Source: Chondrosia reniformis
Lineage: Eukaryota > Porifera > Demospongiae > Chondrillida > Chondrillidae
Assembly (NCBI GenBank): GCA_947172415.1
Contig: OX359190.1
Location: 5,332,001 to 5,396,000 of the forward strand
Length of the DNA: 64,000 nt
Reading direction: 5' to 3'
Part shown: positions 1 through 13,734 of the stretch, in pieces
Layout: every line of letters starts with the position of its first letter
Numbering within the stretch: the first letter of the stretch is position 1
The notes under the pieces: model-generated
What the model was told of the DNA's origin: nothing
The model's input: the letters and a program-made list of their open reading frames with translations, nothing else
The model's database searches: none
Position numbers and translations under genes: made by a program

Positions 1-130
1 CTATTAAGAAAGAATAGCGCTTCAATTCTATATAATTTGTTTAGTGATACGATGTTTCTAAAGTAAAATAGAATAAATTAAAAAGAGTGTTAATTAGTGA
101 CTTTTATCGAAAATTTCCGGAAGTATGGAC
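1..130. other. Non-satellite AT-rich left edge
   Basis: Unique AT-rich sequence without an ORF or recognisable motif. It grades into the 13-bp satellite near 130-150. Nothing else can be supported here. Confidence 0.5.
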
Positions 131-770
131 ATGTTCCACCAGCGTACATACAACTGGTACATACAACTATTATATACAATTAGTACGTGCAACTATTACA
201 TTCAACGAGTACATATATCTAGTACCTACAACTAGTTTAAAAACTAGTACTTTTACATACAACTAATAGCTACTTAATATCCAGTATTACTAGTACTACA
301 ACCTACAACTAGTACACCAAACAAGTACATACACCTAGTTCATACAACTAGTACATACTAATAGTACATGCAACTAGTACATACAAGTAGTACATTCAAC
401 TAGGCATACAAGTAGTAAATACAACTAAAATAGACAACTAGTACATACAACTAGTACATACACCTAGTGTATAACTAGTCCATACAAGTAGTACATACAA
501 CTAGTTCATACAATTAGTACATACAACTACGACATGCAACTAGTACATGCAACTAATACCTTCAACTAGTAAACATAACTTGTACTAGTACATACAACTA
601 GTACATACAAGTAGTATTTACAATTAGTAAATATTACCAGTAATAGAACATACAACTAGTTAATACAACTACCACATACAACTAGTAGATAACTAGTACA
701 TATTGGTATTACATACAACTAGTACATTGAACTAGTACATAACTAGTTCATTCAATGACTACATACAATG

Positions 771-877
771 GAATAAGGATTTCTTCTTACTGCGTCGAAC
801 TTATCATTATAAAGGTTCATCTTGCGACTTTTAGAGCGTCTAGAGACGCAGTTTTTTCCAATTCTTCTGTCTGATGA
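771..877 (-). mobile_element. Penelope-like terminal fragment, copy 1
   Basis: About 107 bp of non-satellite DNA. It matches the arm of the foldback element at 52232-52459, sharing a run of words such as GACTTTTAGAGCGTCTAGAGA and CCAATTCTTCTGTCTG. In that element the arm flanks a hammerhead-like core. Here only the outer part is present, so it is a truncated terminal piece. A second copy at 2763-2869 exists only because of the 1992-bp duplication. Confidence 0.6.
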
Positions 878-2762
878 GTACATACAACAAGTACATACAA
901 TTAGTACATACAACTCTAACATTCAACAAGTACATGCAACTAGTACCTACAACTAATAAATATAACTAGTGCTAATACATACAACTAGCACCTACCTAGT
1001 CCCTAGTATAACTAGTACTAGAACCTACAAGTAGTACATATACTAGTACATACAACTTTAACATACAACTAGTACATAAAACTAATACAAACAACTACTA
1101 CGTATAACTAGTATATACACATATAGCTAGTACATATAAATAGTACATACCATAGTACATACAACTACTACATACAACTAGAAACTCGTGCATGGAGCTA
1201 GCACATATAACTAGTACATACCACTAGTTCACACAACTACCACATACAACTAGTACCTATGACTATAACATACACATATAACTAGTACATAGAACTAGTC
1301 CATACAACTACTACATACAACTATTATCTAGCACATACAACTAGTACATACAACTAGTACATAAAACTAGAACCTACAACTAGTAAATATAACCAATGCT
1401 AGTACGTAAAACTGGTACATACAACTAGAGGCTAAATATTACCAGTACTAGTACATACCAATAGTTAATTATACTAGTACATACAACTAGTATATACAAC
1501 TAGTACATAACTAGTACATACAACTGGTACATACAACTATTATATACAATTGGTACATACAACTATTACATTCAACTAGTACAAATAACTAGTACCTACA
1601 ACTAGTTAACATAACTAGTACTTGTACATAAAACTAATACCTACTTAGTCTCTAGTATTACTACTACTAGAACCTACAACTAGTACATATAACTAGTTCA
1701 TACACCTAGTACATACAACAAGTACATACAAATAGTACATACAAATAGTACATACAATTAGTACATTCAACTAGGACATGAAACGAGTTCATATAACGAG
1801 TACATAACTAGTACATACAATTAGTACATAGAACTAGTTCAAACAATTAGAACATACAACTACTACATACACCTAGCACATACAACCAGTACATACAACT
1901 AGTACTTACAACTAGTACACACATATTGTTCATTCAATTATATAGAACATACAACTACTACATGATTTTAGTACATTCAACTAGTACCTACAACTAGTTA
2001 TATAACTCGTGCTAGTACATTCAAGTAGTATATACAACTAGTACATGGAACTAGTAATGAGTACATATAACTAGTACATACAACTGGTACACACAGGTAG
2101 TACTACAATTAATACAAAGAACTAGTACACACAATTAGTACATACAACTAAAAACTAGTACATTAAACTAGTACATACAACTAGTGCAAATAAGTAGTAT
2201 ATATAACTAGTACATACAACTAGTACATTCTACTAGTGTGACCAACTAGTACCAACAAGTAGTTCATTAAACTAGTACATACAACTGGTACATACAACTG
2301 TCACATACAACTAGTACTAACAACTAGTTCATACAACTTGTACTTACAACTAGTACCTATGACTAGAACATAAACATACAACTAGTACATTAAACTAGAC
2401 CTCCAACTTGTACAACTACTTAATATATCTAGTACTAGTACTAGTATATACAACTTGTTCATACAACTAGTTCATACAACTAGTACATACAACTATTACA
2501 TACAATTAGTACATACACCTAGTATATACAATTAGTACATACAACTAATAACTATAATTAGTAAACATAACTTGTACTAGTACATACAACTAGTACATAC
2601 AAGTAGTATTTACAATTAGTAAATATTACCAGTAATAGAACATACAACTAGTTAATACAACTACCACATACAACTAGTAGATAACTAGTACATATTGGTA
2701 TTACATACAACTAGTACATTGAACTAGTACATAACTAGTTCATTCAATGACTACATACAATG

Positions 2763-2869
2763 GAATAAGGATTTCTTCTTACTGCGTCGAACTTATCATT
2801 ATAAAGGTTCATCTTGCGACTTTTAGAGCGTCTAGAGACGCAGTTTTTTCCAATTCTTCTGTCTGATGA
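2763..2869 (-). mobile_element. Penelope-like terminal fragment, duplicated copy
   Basis: Same fragment as 771-877, carried along by the 1992-bp tandem duplication. The two are identical as far as can be read. Confidence 0.6.
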
Positions 2870-5800
2870 GTACATACAACAAGTACATACAATTAGTACA
2901 TACAACTCTAACATTCAACAAGTACATGCAACTAGTACCTACAACTAATAAATATAACTAGTGCTAATACATACAACTAGCACCTACCTAGTCCCTAGTA
3001 TAACTAGTACTAGAACCTACAAGTAGTACATATACTAGTACATACAACTTTAACATACAACTAGTACATAAAACTAATACAAACAACTACTACGTATAAC
3101 TAGTATATACACATATAGCTAGTACATATAAATAGTACATACCATAGTACATACAACTACTACATACAACTAGAAACTCGTGCATGGAGCTAGCACATAT
3201 AACTAGTACATACCACTAGTTCACACAACTACCACATACAACTAGTACCTATGACTATAACATACACATATAACTAGTACATAGAACTAGTCCATACAAC
3301 TACTACATACAACTATTATCTAGCACATACAACTAGTACATACAACTAGTACATAAAACTAGAACCTACAACTAGTAAATATAACCAATGCTAGTACGTA
3401 AAACTGGTACATACAACTAGAGGCTAAATATTACCAGTACTAGTACATACCAATAGTTAATTATACTAGTACATACAACTAGTATATACAACTAGTACAT
3501 AACTAGTACATACAACTGGTACATACAACTATTATATACAATTGGTACATACAACTATTACATTCAACTAGTACAAATAACTAGTACCTACAACTAGTTA
3601 ACATAACTAGTACTTGTACATAAAACTAATACCTACTTAGTCTCTAGTATTACTACTACTAGAACCTACAACTAGTACATATAACTAGTTCATACACCTA
3701 GTACATACAACAAGTACATACAAATAGTACATACAAATAGTACATACAATTAGTACATTCAACTAGGACATGAAACGAGTTCATATAACGAGTACATAAC
3801 TAGTACATACAATTAGTACATAGAACTAGTTCAAACAATTAGAACATACAACTACTACATACACCTAGCACATACAACCAGTACATACAACTAGTACTTA
3901 CAACTAGTACACACATATTGTTCATTCAATTATATAGAACATACAACTACTACATGATTTTAGTACATTCAACTAGTACCTACAACTAGTTATATAACTC
4001 GTGCTAGTACATTCAAGTAGTATATACAACTAGTACATGGAACTAGTAATGAGTACATATAACTAGTACATACAACTGGTACACACAGGTAGTACTACAA
4101 TTAATACAAAGAACTAGTACACACAATTAGTACATACAACTAAAAACTAGTACATTAAACTAGTACATACAACTAGTGCAAATAAGTAGTATATATAACT
4201 AGTACATACAACTAGTACATTCTACTAGTGTGACCAACTAGTACCAACAAGTAGTTCATTAAACTAGTACATACAACTGGTACATACAACTGTCACATAC
4301 AACTAGTACTAACAACTAGTTCATACAACTTGTACTTACAACTAGTACCTATGACTAGAACATAAACATACAACTAGTACATTAAACTAGACCTCCAACT
4401 TGTACAACTACTTAATATATCTAGTACTAGTACTAGTATATACAACTTGTTCATACAACTAGTTCATACAACTAGTACATACAACTATTACATACAATTA
4501 GTACATACACCTAGTATATACAATTAGTACATACAACTAATAACTATAATTAGTAAATATAACTTGTACTAGTACATACAACTAATGCATAAAACTATAT
4601 AATACTTACAATTAGTATATATTACCAGTATAACTACATACAACTAGTTATTAGAACTAGTACATACAACTAGTACATAACCAATACATACAGTTAATAT
4701 ATACAACTTGTACACACAACTAGTGCATAACTAGTTCATACAACTAGTACATTCAACTGGTATATACAATTAGTACATGCAACTATTATATTCAACTAAT
4801 ACATACAACTAGTACCTATTTAGTACCTAGCCCTACAACTAGTACATATAACTACTACATAGACTAGAAAAGACTACTAGTACATCAAACTAGTACCTAT
4901 AATTAGAACACAACTACTACATATAACTAGTACATGCACATATAACTGGTTCCTATAAATAGTACATACACCTATAGTACATACAACTAGTACATACAAG
5001 TAGAGCAAACAACTAGTATAAAACAAGTACATATAACTAATACATAAAACTAGTTCATACAACTAGTACATACAACTAGTACATAAAACTAGTACATACA
5101 ACTAGTACAAAAATTAGTTCAAACAACATTTATGTTCACGTAGTACATATAACTGGTACCTACAACTAGTAAATATAACCAGTGCTAGTACATACAATTA
5201 GTACATACAATTAGTGCCTACAGTTAGTAAATATTACCAGTACTAGTACATACCACTTGTTAATAAAACTAGTACATAAAACTAGTACATACAACCACTT
5301 CATAACTAGTACATACAACTAGTATTAAGAACTATAATATACAATTAGTACATACAACTATTACATTCAACTAGTACATATATCTAGTACCTACAACTAG
5401 TTAATATAACTAGTACTTGTACATACAACTTTTACCTACTTAGTAACTAGTTTTGCTAATACCAGAACCTACAACTAGTACATATAACTAGTACATACAA
5501 CTAGTAAATACTACTAGTACATACAACTTTACACCCAATATGTACTTCGAACTAGTGCATATAAGTATTATATACAACTAGAACATGCAACTGGTACATA
5601 CAACTTGGACATACAACTAGGACATACAGCTGATATAAAAAACTAGTTCAATTAACAAATATTCACAACTAGTACATACCAGTAGTATTTAGTAGATTTA
5701 ACTAGTGGCTACCTAGTACATAGTTTAACTAACACTAGAACCTACAACTAGTACACACAACTAGTACATACACATATACCTAGTACATACGAATAGTACA

Positions 5801-6335
5801 TACAACTAATACATACCACTAGTACATACAACTATATAATACATATAAGTATAACGTAAAACTAGTACATATACTAGTACATTCTATTAGTAGGCAAAAC
5901 AAGTACAAATAAGTAATACATATAACTAGTACACACAACTTGTACATACAACTAGTGCTAACAACTACTTCATAATACTTGTACTTACAACTAGTACCTA
6001 TGACTTGAACATACACATAAAACTAAAACATTTAAATAGTACATATAACTAGGACATTAAACTAGAACTCCTACTAGTTTTACATATAACTAGTGACTAC
6101 TTAGTACCTAGATTAACTAGTACTTAAACTTACTAGTACTAGTACATACAACTACTCCATAAACATATATATAAGTAGTGCATACAGCCTATATTAGGTC
6201 ATAAAATTAGTACCTATAACTAGTATATATAACAAGTACTAGTGTATAAAACTAGTACATAGAACTAGTACATACAGGTAGCAACGAGTATATACAGTTA
6301 GTACATAGAACTAGTACATACGACTTGTACATAAA

Positions 6336-9300
6336 TTTACAAGTTCTATGTATTAATTGTATGTACTAGTTGCATATGTACTAGCACTGGTTATATTTAC
6401 TAGTTGTAGGTACCAGTTTTATGTACTACTTGAATGTAAATGTTGTTTGAACTAATTTATGTACTAGTTGTATGTACTAGTTGTATGTACTAGTTGTATG
6501 TACTAGTACAAGTTATATTTACTAATTATAGTTATTAGTTGTATGTACTAATTGTATATACTAGGTGTATGTACTAATTGTATGTAATAGTTGTATGTAC
6601 TAGTTGTATGAACTAGTTGTATGAACAAGTTGTATATACTAGTACTAGTACTAGATATATTTAGTAGTTGTACAAGTTGGAGGTCTAGTTTAATGTACTA
6701 GTTGTATGTACTATTTACATGTACTAGTTATATGTTTATGTTCTAGTCATAGGTACTAGTTGTAAGTACAAGTTGTATGTACCAGTTGTATGTACTAGTT
6801 TTATGAACTACTTGTTGGTATTAGTTGGTCACACTAGTAGAATGTACTAGTTGTTTGTACTAGTTATATATACTACTTTTTTGCACTAGTTGTATGTACT
6901 AGTTTAATGTACTAGTTGTATGTACTAGTTATATGTACTCATTACTAGTTCCATGTACTAGTTGTATATACTACTTGAATGTACTAGCACGAGTTATAAT
7001 AACTAGTTGTAGGTACTAGTTGAATGTACTAAAATCATGTAGTAGTTGTATGTTCTATATAATTGAATGAACAATATGTGTGTACTAGTTGTAAGTACTA
7101 GTTGTATGTACTGGTTGTATCTACTAGTTGTATGTATTAGTTATATGTACTAGTTATTTGAACTAGTTTGATGTACTTTATATATGTACTAGTATTATGT
7201 GTATGTTCTAGTCATATGTACTAGTTATAGTACCAGTTGTATGTATACCAGTTGTAAGAACTAAGGATGTACCAATTGTATGTACTAGTTTTATGTACTA
7301 GTTGCATTTACTAATTTTATGTACAAGGTTTATGTCGTAGTTCAATGTACTAGTTGTATGTTTTCTTTACTAGTTTTATGTACTAATTGTATGTATAAGT
7401 TGCATCTACTAGTTGCATCCACTACTAGTATGTAGATGTTGTTCGTACTAGTTCAATGTACTAGTTGAATGTACTCCTTACTAGTTGTTGGTTGTAGTTG
7501 TAACTGCTAGTTTTATGTACTAGTCACAGTTATGTGTAGAAGTTGTAGGTATTAGGTCCTAGTTGTATGTACTTGTTATATATACTAGGTATATGAACTA
7601 TTTATATGTACCACTTGTATTTACTAGGTTTATGAACTAATTATTTATACTAATTGTATGTACTAGTTATGTGTACTAGTTGTAGGTTCTAGTAGTAGTA
7701 ATACTAGAGACTAAGTAGGTATTAGTTTTATGTACAAGTACTAGTTATGTAAATTAGTTGTAGGTACTAGTTATTCGTACTAGTTGAATGTAATAGTTGT
7801 ATGTACCAATTGCATATAATAGTTGTATGTACCAGTTGTATGTACTAGTCATGTACTAGTTGTATGTACTAGATGTATGTATTAGCAGTATTAACTAGTG
7901 GTATGTACTAGTACTGGTAATATTCACTAACTTTAGCCACTAGTTGCATGTACCGGTTGTTCGTACTAGCACTGGTTATATTTGCTATTTGTGGGTACTA
8001 GTTCTATTTGCTAGTTTTGGGTATTAGTTGTATATACTAGTTGTATGTTGTAATTTTATAAACTAGTCTTATGTACTAGTTGTATGTACTAGTTATATAC
8101 TAGTTGTATGTATTAGTTGTATTAGTTGTATTTACTAGTTGTAGGTCTAGATGTATGTACTTTTTATATGTACTAGTTACATGTGTATGTACTAGTTATA
8201 TATTATAGTTGGTTGTACTAGTTATATTTTCTAGATGTATGTACTTTTTATATACTCTAGTTATAGGTGTATGTAATAGTTATATATAGTAGTTGTTTGT
8301 ACTTGTTATATTTACTAGTTATATGGACTAGTTCTATGCACTAGTTGTATGTACTAGTTGTGTGTACTAGAAAGTAGTTGTTTGAAATAGTTGTATGTAC
8401 CAGTTAAATGTACTAGTTGTATTAATAGTTTTGTTTATTAGTTGTATGTACTAGTTGCATGTCCTAGTTGTATTTACTAGTTGTAGGTCCTAGTTGTATG
8501 TACCAGTAGACTGTACTTTTTGTATGTACTAGTTGTTGTACTATTTATATGTTTTAGTTGTATGTACTACTTATATGTGCTAGTTATTTGTGTATGTACT
8601 AGGTATATGTACTAGTTGTGTGTACTAGTTGTGCGCACTAGTTGTGTCTACTACTTGTATGTACTAGTTATATGTACTAGTTATTTGAACTAGTTTGATG
8701 TACTTTATATATGTACTAGTATTATGTGTATGTTCTAGTCATATGTACTAGTTATAGTACCAGTTGTATGTATACCAGTTGTAAGAACTAAGGATGTACC
8801 AATTGTATGTACTAGTTTTATGTACTAGTTGCATTTACTAATTTTATGTACAAGGTTTATGTCGTAGTTCAATGTACTAGTTGTATGTTTTCTTTACTAG
8901 TTTTATGTACTAATTGTATGTATAAGTTGCATCTACTAGTTGCATCCACTACTAGTATGTAGATGTTGTTCGTACTAGTTCAATGTACTAGTTGAATGTA
9001 CTCCTTACTAGTTGTTGGTTGTAGTTGTAACTGCTAGTTTTATGTACTAGTCACAGTTATGTGTAGAAGTTGTAGGTATTAGGTCCTAGTTGTATGTACT
9101 TGTTATATATACTAGGTATATGAACTATTTATATGTACCACTTGTATTTACTAGGTTTATGAACTAATTATTTATACTAATTGTATGTACTAGTTATGTG
9201 TACTAGTTGTAGGTTCTAGTAGTAGTAATACTAGAGACTAAGTAGGTATTAGTTTTATGTACAAGTACTAGTTATGTAAATTAGTTGTAGGTACTAGTTA

Positions 9301-12246
9301 TTCGTACTAGTTGAATGTAATAGTTGTATGTACCAATTGCATATAATAGTTGTATGTACCAGTTGTATGTACTAGTCATGTACTAGTTGTATGTACTAGA
9401 TGTATGTATTAGCAGTATTAACTAGTGGTATGTACTAGTACTGGTAATATTCACTAACTTTAGCCACTAGTTGCATGTACCGGTTGTTCGTACTAGCACT
9501 GGTTATATTTGCTATTTGTGGGTACTAGTTCTATTTGCTAGTTTTGGGTATTAGTTGTATATACTAGTTGTATGTTGTAATTTTATAAACTAGTCTTATG
9601 TACTAGTTGTATGTACTAGTTATATACTAGTTGTATGTATTAGTTGTATTAGTTGTATTTACTAGTTGTAGGTCTAGATGTATGTACTTTTTATATGTAC
9701 TAGTTACATGTGTATGTACTAGTTATATATTATAGTTGGTTGTACTAGTTATATTTTCTAGATGTATGTACTTTTTATATACTCTAGTTATAGGTGTATG
9801 TAATAGTTATATATAGTAGTTGTTTGTACTTGTTATATTTACTAGTTATATGGACTAGTTCTATGCACTAGTTGTATGTACTAGTTGTGTGTACTAGAAA
9901 GTAGTTGTTTGAAATAGTTGTATGTACCAGTTAAATGTACTAGTTGTATTAATAGTTTTGTTTATTAGTTGTATGTACTAGTTGCATGTCCTAGTTGTAT
10001 TTACTAGTTGTAGGTCCTAGTTGTATGTACCAGTAGACTGTACTTTTTGTATGTACTAGTTGTTGTACTATTTATATGTTTTAGTTGTATGTACTACTTA
10101 TATGTGCTAGTTATTTGTGTATGTACTAGGTATATGTACTAGTTGTGTGTACTAGTTGTGCGCACTAGTTGTGTCTACTACTTGTATGTACTAGTTGTAT
10201 GTACTAGTTGTATGCACTAGATGTGGGTTCTTTTAATATGTACTAGTTATATGGGTATGCGCTACTTATATATAGGAGTTGTTTGTACTAGTTATATTTA
10301 CTAGTTGTATGTACTAGTTGTAGGTACTAGTTCTATGTACTAGTTGTGTGTACTAGCAAGTATTTGGATGTACAATTGTATGTACTAGTTGTATTTCCTA
10401 GTTGAATGTAATAGTTGTATGTACTAATTGTATATTATAGTTTTATATACTTGTTGTATGTACTAGTTATGTACTAGTTGAATGTACTAGTTGTATTAAC
10501 TAGTGGTAAGTACTAGTCCTGGTAATATTTACTAACTGTAGGCACTAGTTGTATGTAATACTTGTATGTACTAGTACTAGTTGTATGTACTAGTTGTATG
10601 TACTAGATGTATGTACCTTTTTTATGTTAGTTATATGAGTATGTACTAGGTATATATATTAGTTGTGTGTACTAGTTATATGTACTAGTCGTATGTACTA
10701 GTTGTAAATACTAGCTGTATGTAATAGTTGTATGTTCTAGTTGTAGGTTCTAGTACTAGTTATACTAGGTACTAGGTAAGTACTAGTTGTATGTGCTAGA
10801 TACTAATTGTATGTAGTAGTTGTATGTACTAGTTGTAAGTACTAGTTGTATGTACTGGTTGTGTGGACCAGCAAGTATTTGGATGTACAGTTGTATGTAC
10901 CAGTTGTAGGTACTAGTTGTAATTATCTGTTGAATGTAATAGTTGCATGTACTAATTGTATATTATAGTTCTATATACTAGTTGTAGGTACTGGTTATGT
11001 ACCAGTTGTATGTTGTTTGGATTAGTTTTATGTACTAGTTGTATGTACTAATTGTGTGTACTAGCAAATAGTTGTTTGTAGTTGTTGTATGTAAAAGTTA
11101 AATGTACTAGTTGTATTTAATAGTTTTATGTACTACTTGTATGTACTAGTTGCATGTACTAGTTGTATTAACTAGTTGTAGGTCCTAGGTTTATGTACTA
11201 GTAGAATGTACTAGTTGTATGTACTAGTTGTAAGTACTACTTATATGTGCTAGTTATTTTTGTAGGTACTAGGTATATGTACTAGTTGTGTCCCCTACTT
11301 GTATGTTACTAGTTATATGTACTATTTGTATGGACTAGTTGTAAGTACTAGCTGTATGTAATAGTTGTATGATCTAGTTGTTGTATCTAGTACTTGTTAT
11401 ACTAGGTACTAGGTAAGTACTACTTGTATGTGCTAGATACTAGTTGTATGTAGTAGCTGTATGTACTAATTGTATGTAATAGTTGTAGGTACCAGTTGTA
11501 TTTACTAGTTGTATGAACAAGTTATATGTACTAGTATTAGTACTAGTTATATTTAGTAGTTGTTCTAGTTGGAGTTCTAGTTTAATGTACTAGTTGTATG
11601 TACTATTCATATGTGCTAAATATATGTGTATGTTGTAGTCATAGGTACTAGTTGTAAGTACAAGTTGTATGAACTGGTTGTTACTACTAGTTGTATGTAC
11701 TATTTTATGTACCATTATATGTGTATGTACTAGGTATATGTAGTAGTTGTGTCTACTAGTTTTATGTACTACTTTTATGTACTAATTGTATGTACTTTAC
11801 CAGTTGTATGTACTATTTCTAGTTATATTTACTAGTTGTAGGTATTAATTGTATGTACTAGTTGTATGTACTAGTTGTATTTCTAGTTGTATGAACAAAT
11901 TGTATGTACTAGTACTAGTTGTATTTAGTAGTTGTAGGTGCCATTGTACGTACCAGTTTTATGTACTAGTTGTATGTACTAGTTGTAGGTTCTATATTGT
12001 ACTAGTTAAACTAGGTACTAGGTAGTACTATATAGTTATATGTACTAGGTACTACTTGTATGTACTTGTTGTATGAAGTAGTTATATGAACTAGTTGGAT
12101 ATACCACTTGTATGTCCTAGTTGTATGTACTAGTTGTAGGTCCTAGCTGATTGTACTAGGTACTAGTTGTATGTACTTGTTGTATGGACTATTTATATGC
12201 ACTAGTTGTATGTACTAGTTCAATGTTCTAGTTGTATTTACTATTT
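6336..12246 (-). repeat. 13-bp satellite block, reversed orientation
   Basis: Same satellite read as TTGTATGTACTAG on the plus strand. The change of strand at about 6335 is direct, with no inserted element between the two blocks. Variants rich in TATATTTACTAGTTGTAGG recur at several hundred bp intervals. Confidence 0.95.
7139..10192. repeat. Direct tandem duplication, period 1527 bp
   Basis: Two nearly exact copies, about 7139-8665 and 8666-10192, inside the reversed satellite. Matching marker words lie 1527 bp apart throughout. Confidence 0.85.
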
Positions 12247-12653
12247 AAGGGCTGCCTACGGCCTTAAATACTTTTCATTTGCGGATTACGTTGTATGGCT
12301 TCATGTTACTGAAAGATATATCTATCCTATATAGTGAACCCTATAGGATAATCAGTATTTTAAATAGTACGTATAGTTGCAGACTTTCAAATCCTCAACT
12401 ACTGCATAGAGAGTAGTAGTTGATACAGATCATCCAATTGCAAGGTAGAACACATGGCCTACCAATTACCTTTTCACACCTTAGTATATAGACTGAAGAT
12501 GATGCATCTGCATGCTATATATCAACAAAGGTTCCAGTCTTAAAGGGTCTCAGCTAATAACTGCATGCACAGCAGATTTGATTTGCCTTGTGAGTGAGCT
12601 AAGAATACCGATGGTTGGTTGCATGCATTCGCATAATCAACAGGGTTAGAGAC
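12247..12653. mobile_element. Unclassified repeat family, copy 1
   Basis: Begins with AAGGGCTGCC at the satellite edge. From about 12338 to 12653 it matches 61762-62077 closely, and both copies end at the same GAGAC. A phrase near the left end, TATGGCTTCATGTTAC, recurs at 12290, 13417 and 61535. This is an interspersed repeat, probably a non-autonomous transposon. No transposase and no clear TIR or target duplication can be seen, so the class is open. Confidence 0.55.
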
Positions 12654-12663
12654 CATTTTGTAA

Positions 12664-12734
12664 CTTGTACACAAGAGACATAAAAGGCCAAGGCTTTTAC
12701 ATACGTATGTCATATGATGTCCCTTGTGTACAAG
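12664..12734. repeat. 18-bp inverted repeat (hairpin)
   Basis: Arms CTTGTACACAAGAGACAT and ATGTCCCTTGTGTACAAG pair with one mismatch around a 35-bp loop that itself contains the palindrome ACATACGTATGT. It may be a terminal or structural part of an unclassified element. Confidence 0.6.
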
Positions 12735-13456
12735 CGCTTTAGCTTATCCTTAGCCTGTATGACATAATGTACGACTGCATGTGTTTCTATGTAGTTTTCT
12801 TGCAGTGCTTAGTTGATGTAGACATTCTTTAAATCTATAATTATAGTTAGCAATAGCATGGAAGCGTTTCTGTGTGCGAGACTTCACTAATTTGTTGGTA
12901 ATGAGGATATGCATTAAAGACTATCTAACAAAGTCTTGGCATCCCTCTTTGCTTGCTGGTTAGTGTTGAACTTCAACTCATGTTAAATGAGACAAACAAA
13001 TATATAAAAATTAATAAATCGATACGAAGTTTATGTGGCACACAAAATGAGCCTTTGGCGTTACCTACTATCAATTTGGTGATAACCACCGTCTTTAAAG
13101 TAGACTGCAAAGAATAATGTTCAGTTTCAAGCTATATGAACGTCCATAATTCTCACTGCAGGACTATAAGTGTAAAATATTTTCTTAAAGGTTAAATCTT
13201 TAAGGTTGAATAACCGATCACTAAGGTCAAAATCATATCCCCTTTCGATCCACACTTACGAAGAACTTCCGCTAAGTTAAATACTTTAGTTGCAATACAG
13301 CTGTCGAGTAAGCGTTATTTCCTACTCTTTGTTTATTATGTACACCCTACTGTTTTGTATAGTATAAATATTCTATTATTTAATCACCTTTATATTTTTC
13401 TCATTACGCCAATTATGTATGGCTTCATGTTACAGATATGTATTTATATATAGGAA

Positions 13457-13570
13457 TATGTATATATTACAAGTTAATACGCAACTATTATAACACTTAT
13501 TTTATACGTCAATATATGTATATTACGAGTTCATACGCAACTATTGTAACACTTAATTTATAAGTCAATA
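13457..13570. repeat. Two ~56-bp tandem units
   Basis: Two diverged copies sharing ATACGCAACTATTRTAACACTTA, back to back. There is no coding potential. Confidence 0.6.
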
Positions 13571-13734
13571 CATCGTTTTTGCAAATGGCGGCATTCAAGA
13601 GGCTTTAGTTAACGAAGCTTTTCCATCCTTATTTATAAAGTTCAGGACACTTAAGCGTCCTCCATCGTTAGTATTACAACGATGCGGCAAAGTAGATAGA
13701 GTTTATTCAGGGGCGGCATCCCCACGAGTTTTTA

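Larger units (their letters stand above)
567..4550. repeat. Direct tandem duplication, period 1992 bp
   Basis: Two copies, about 567-2558 and 2559-4550, are almost identical over their whole length, including the embedded non-satellite insert (771-877 and 2763-2869). The same marker words recur exactly 1992 bp apart. Single units of the satellite are far more divergent from one another than these two copies are, so this is a recent segmental duplication on top of an old array. Confidence 0.9.
131..6335 (+). repeat. 13-bp satellite block, forward orientation
   Basis: Degenerate tandem array of the 13-nt unit CTAGTACATACAA read on the plus strand. Variants include GTAC/CTAG shuffles and insertions of AATAT-type spacers. 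The unit contains the palindromes CTAG and GTAC, and two adjacent units form ACTAGT. Short ORFs inside (for example minus strand 4877-5062) only translate the repeat and are not genes. Confidence 0.95.
12654..13734. other. Non-satellite island without a gene
   Basis: About 1.1 kb of AT-rich DNA between the repeat and renewed satellite. It holds an 18-bp inverted repeat (12664-12681 against 12717-12734, one mismatch) and two ~56-bp tandem units at 13457-13512 and 13513-13570. Near the right end lies GGGGCGGCATCCCC (about 13711). No coding region is supported. Confidence 0.5.

Noticed and set aside
864-877. CTGATGA in the 771-877 fragment as a hammerhead core
   Set aside because: No GAAA-stem III partner follows; satellite begins right after. 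Chance match at the truncation point.
4877-6016. Minus-strand ORFs rich in Tyr, Val, Cys (about 60 codons)
   Set aside because: They translate the 13-bp satellite in rotating frames; no conserved domain and the same peptides recur wherever the array lacks a stop.
131-12246. CRISPR array or bacterial repeat locus
   Set aside because: Repeat unit is 13 bp, head-to-tail and degenerate with no spacers; all genes are eukaryotic.
12247-13734. A single transposon with TIRs AAGGGCTGCC and (reversed) GGGGATGCCGCCC
   Set aside because: Only a few bases match and the homologous copy at 61489-62077 ends at the point matching 12653, not 13734.
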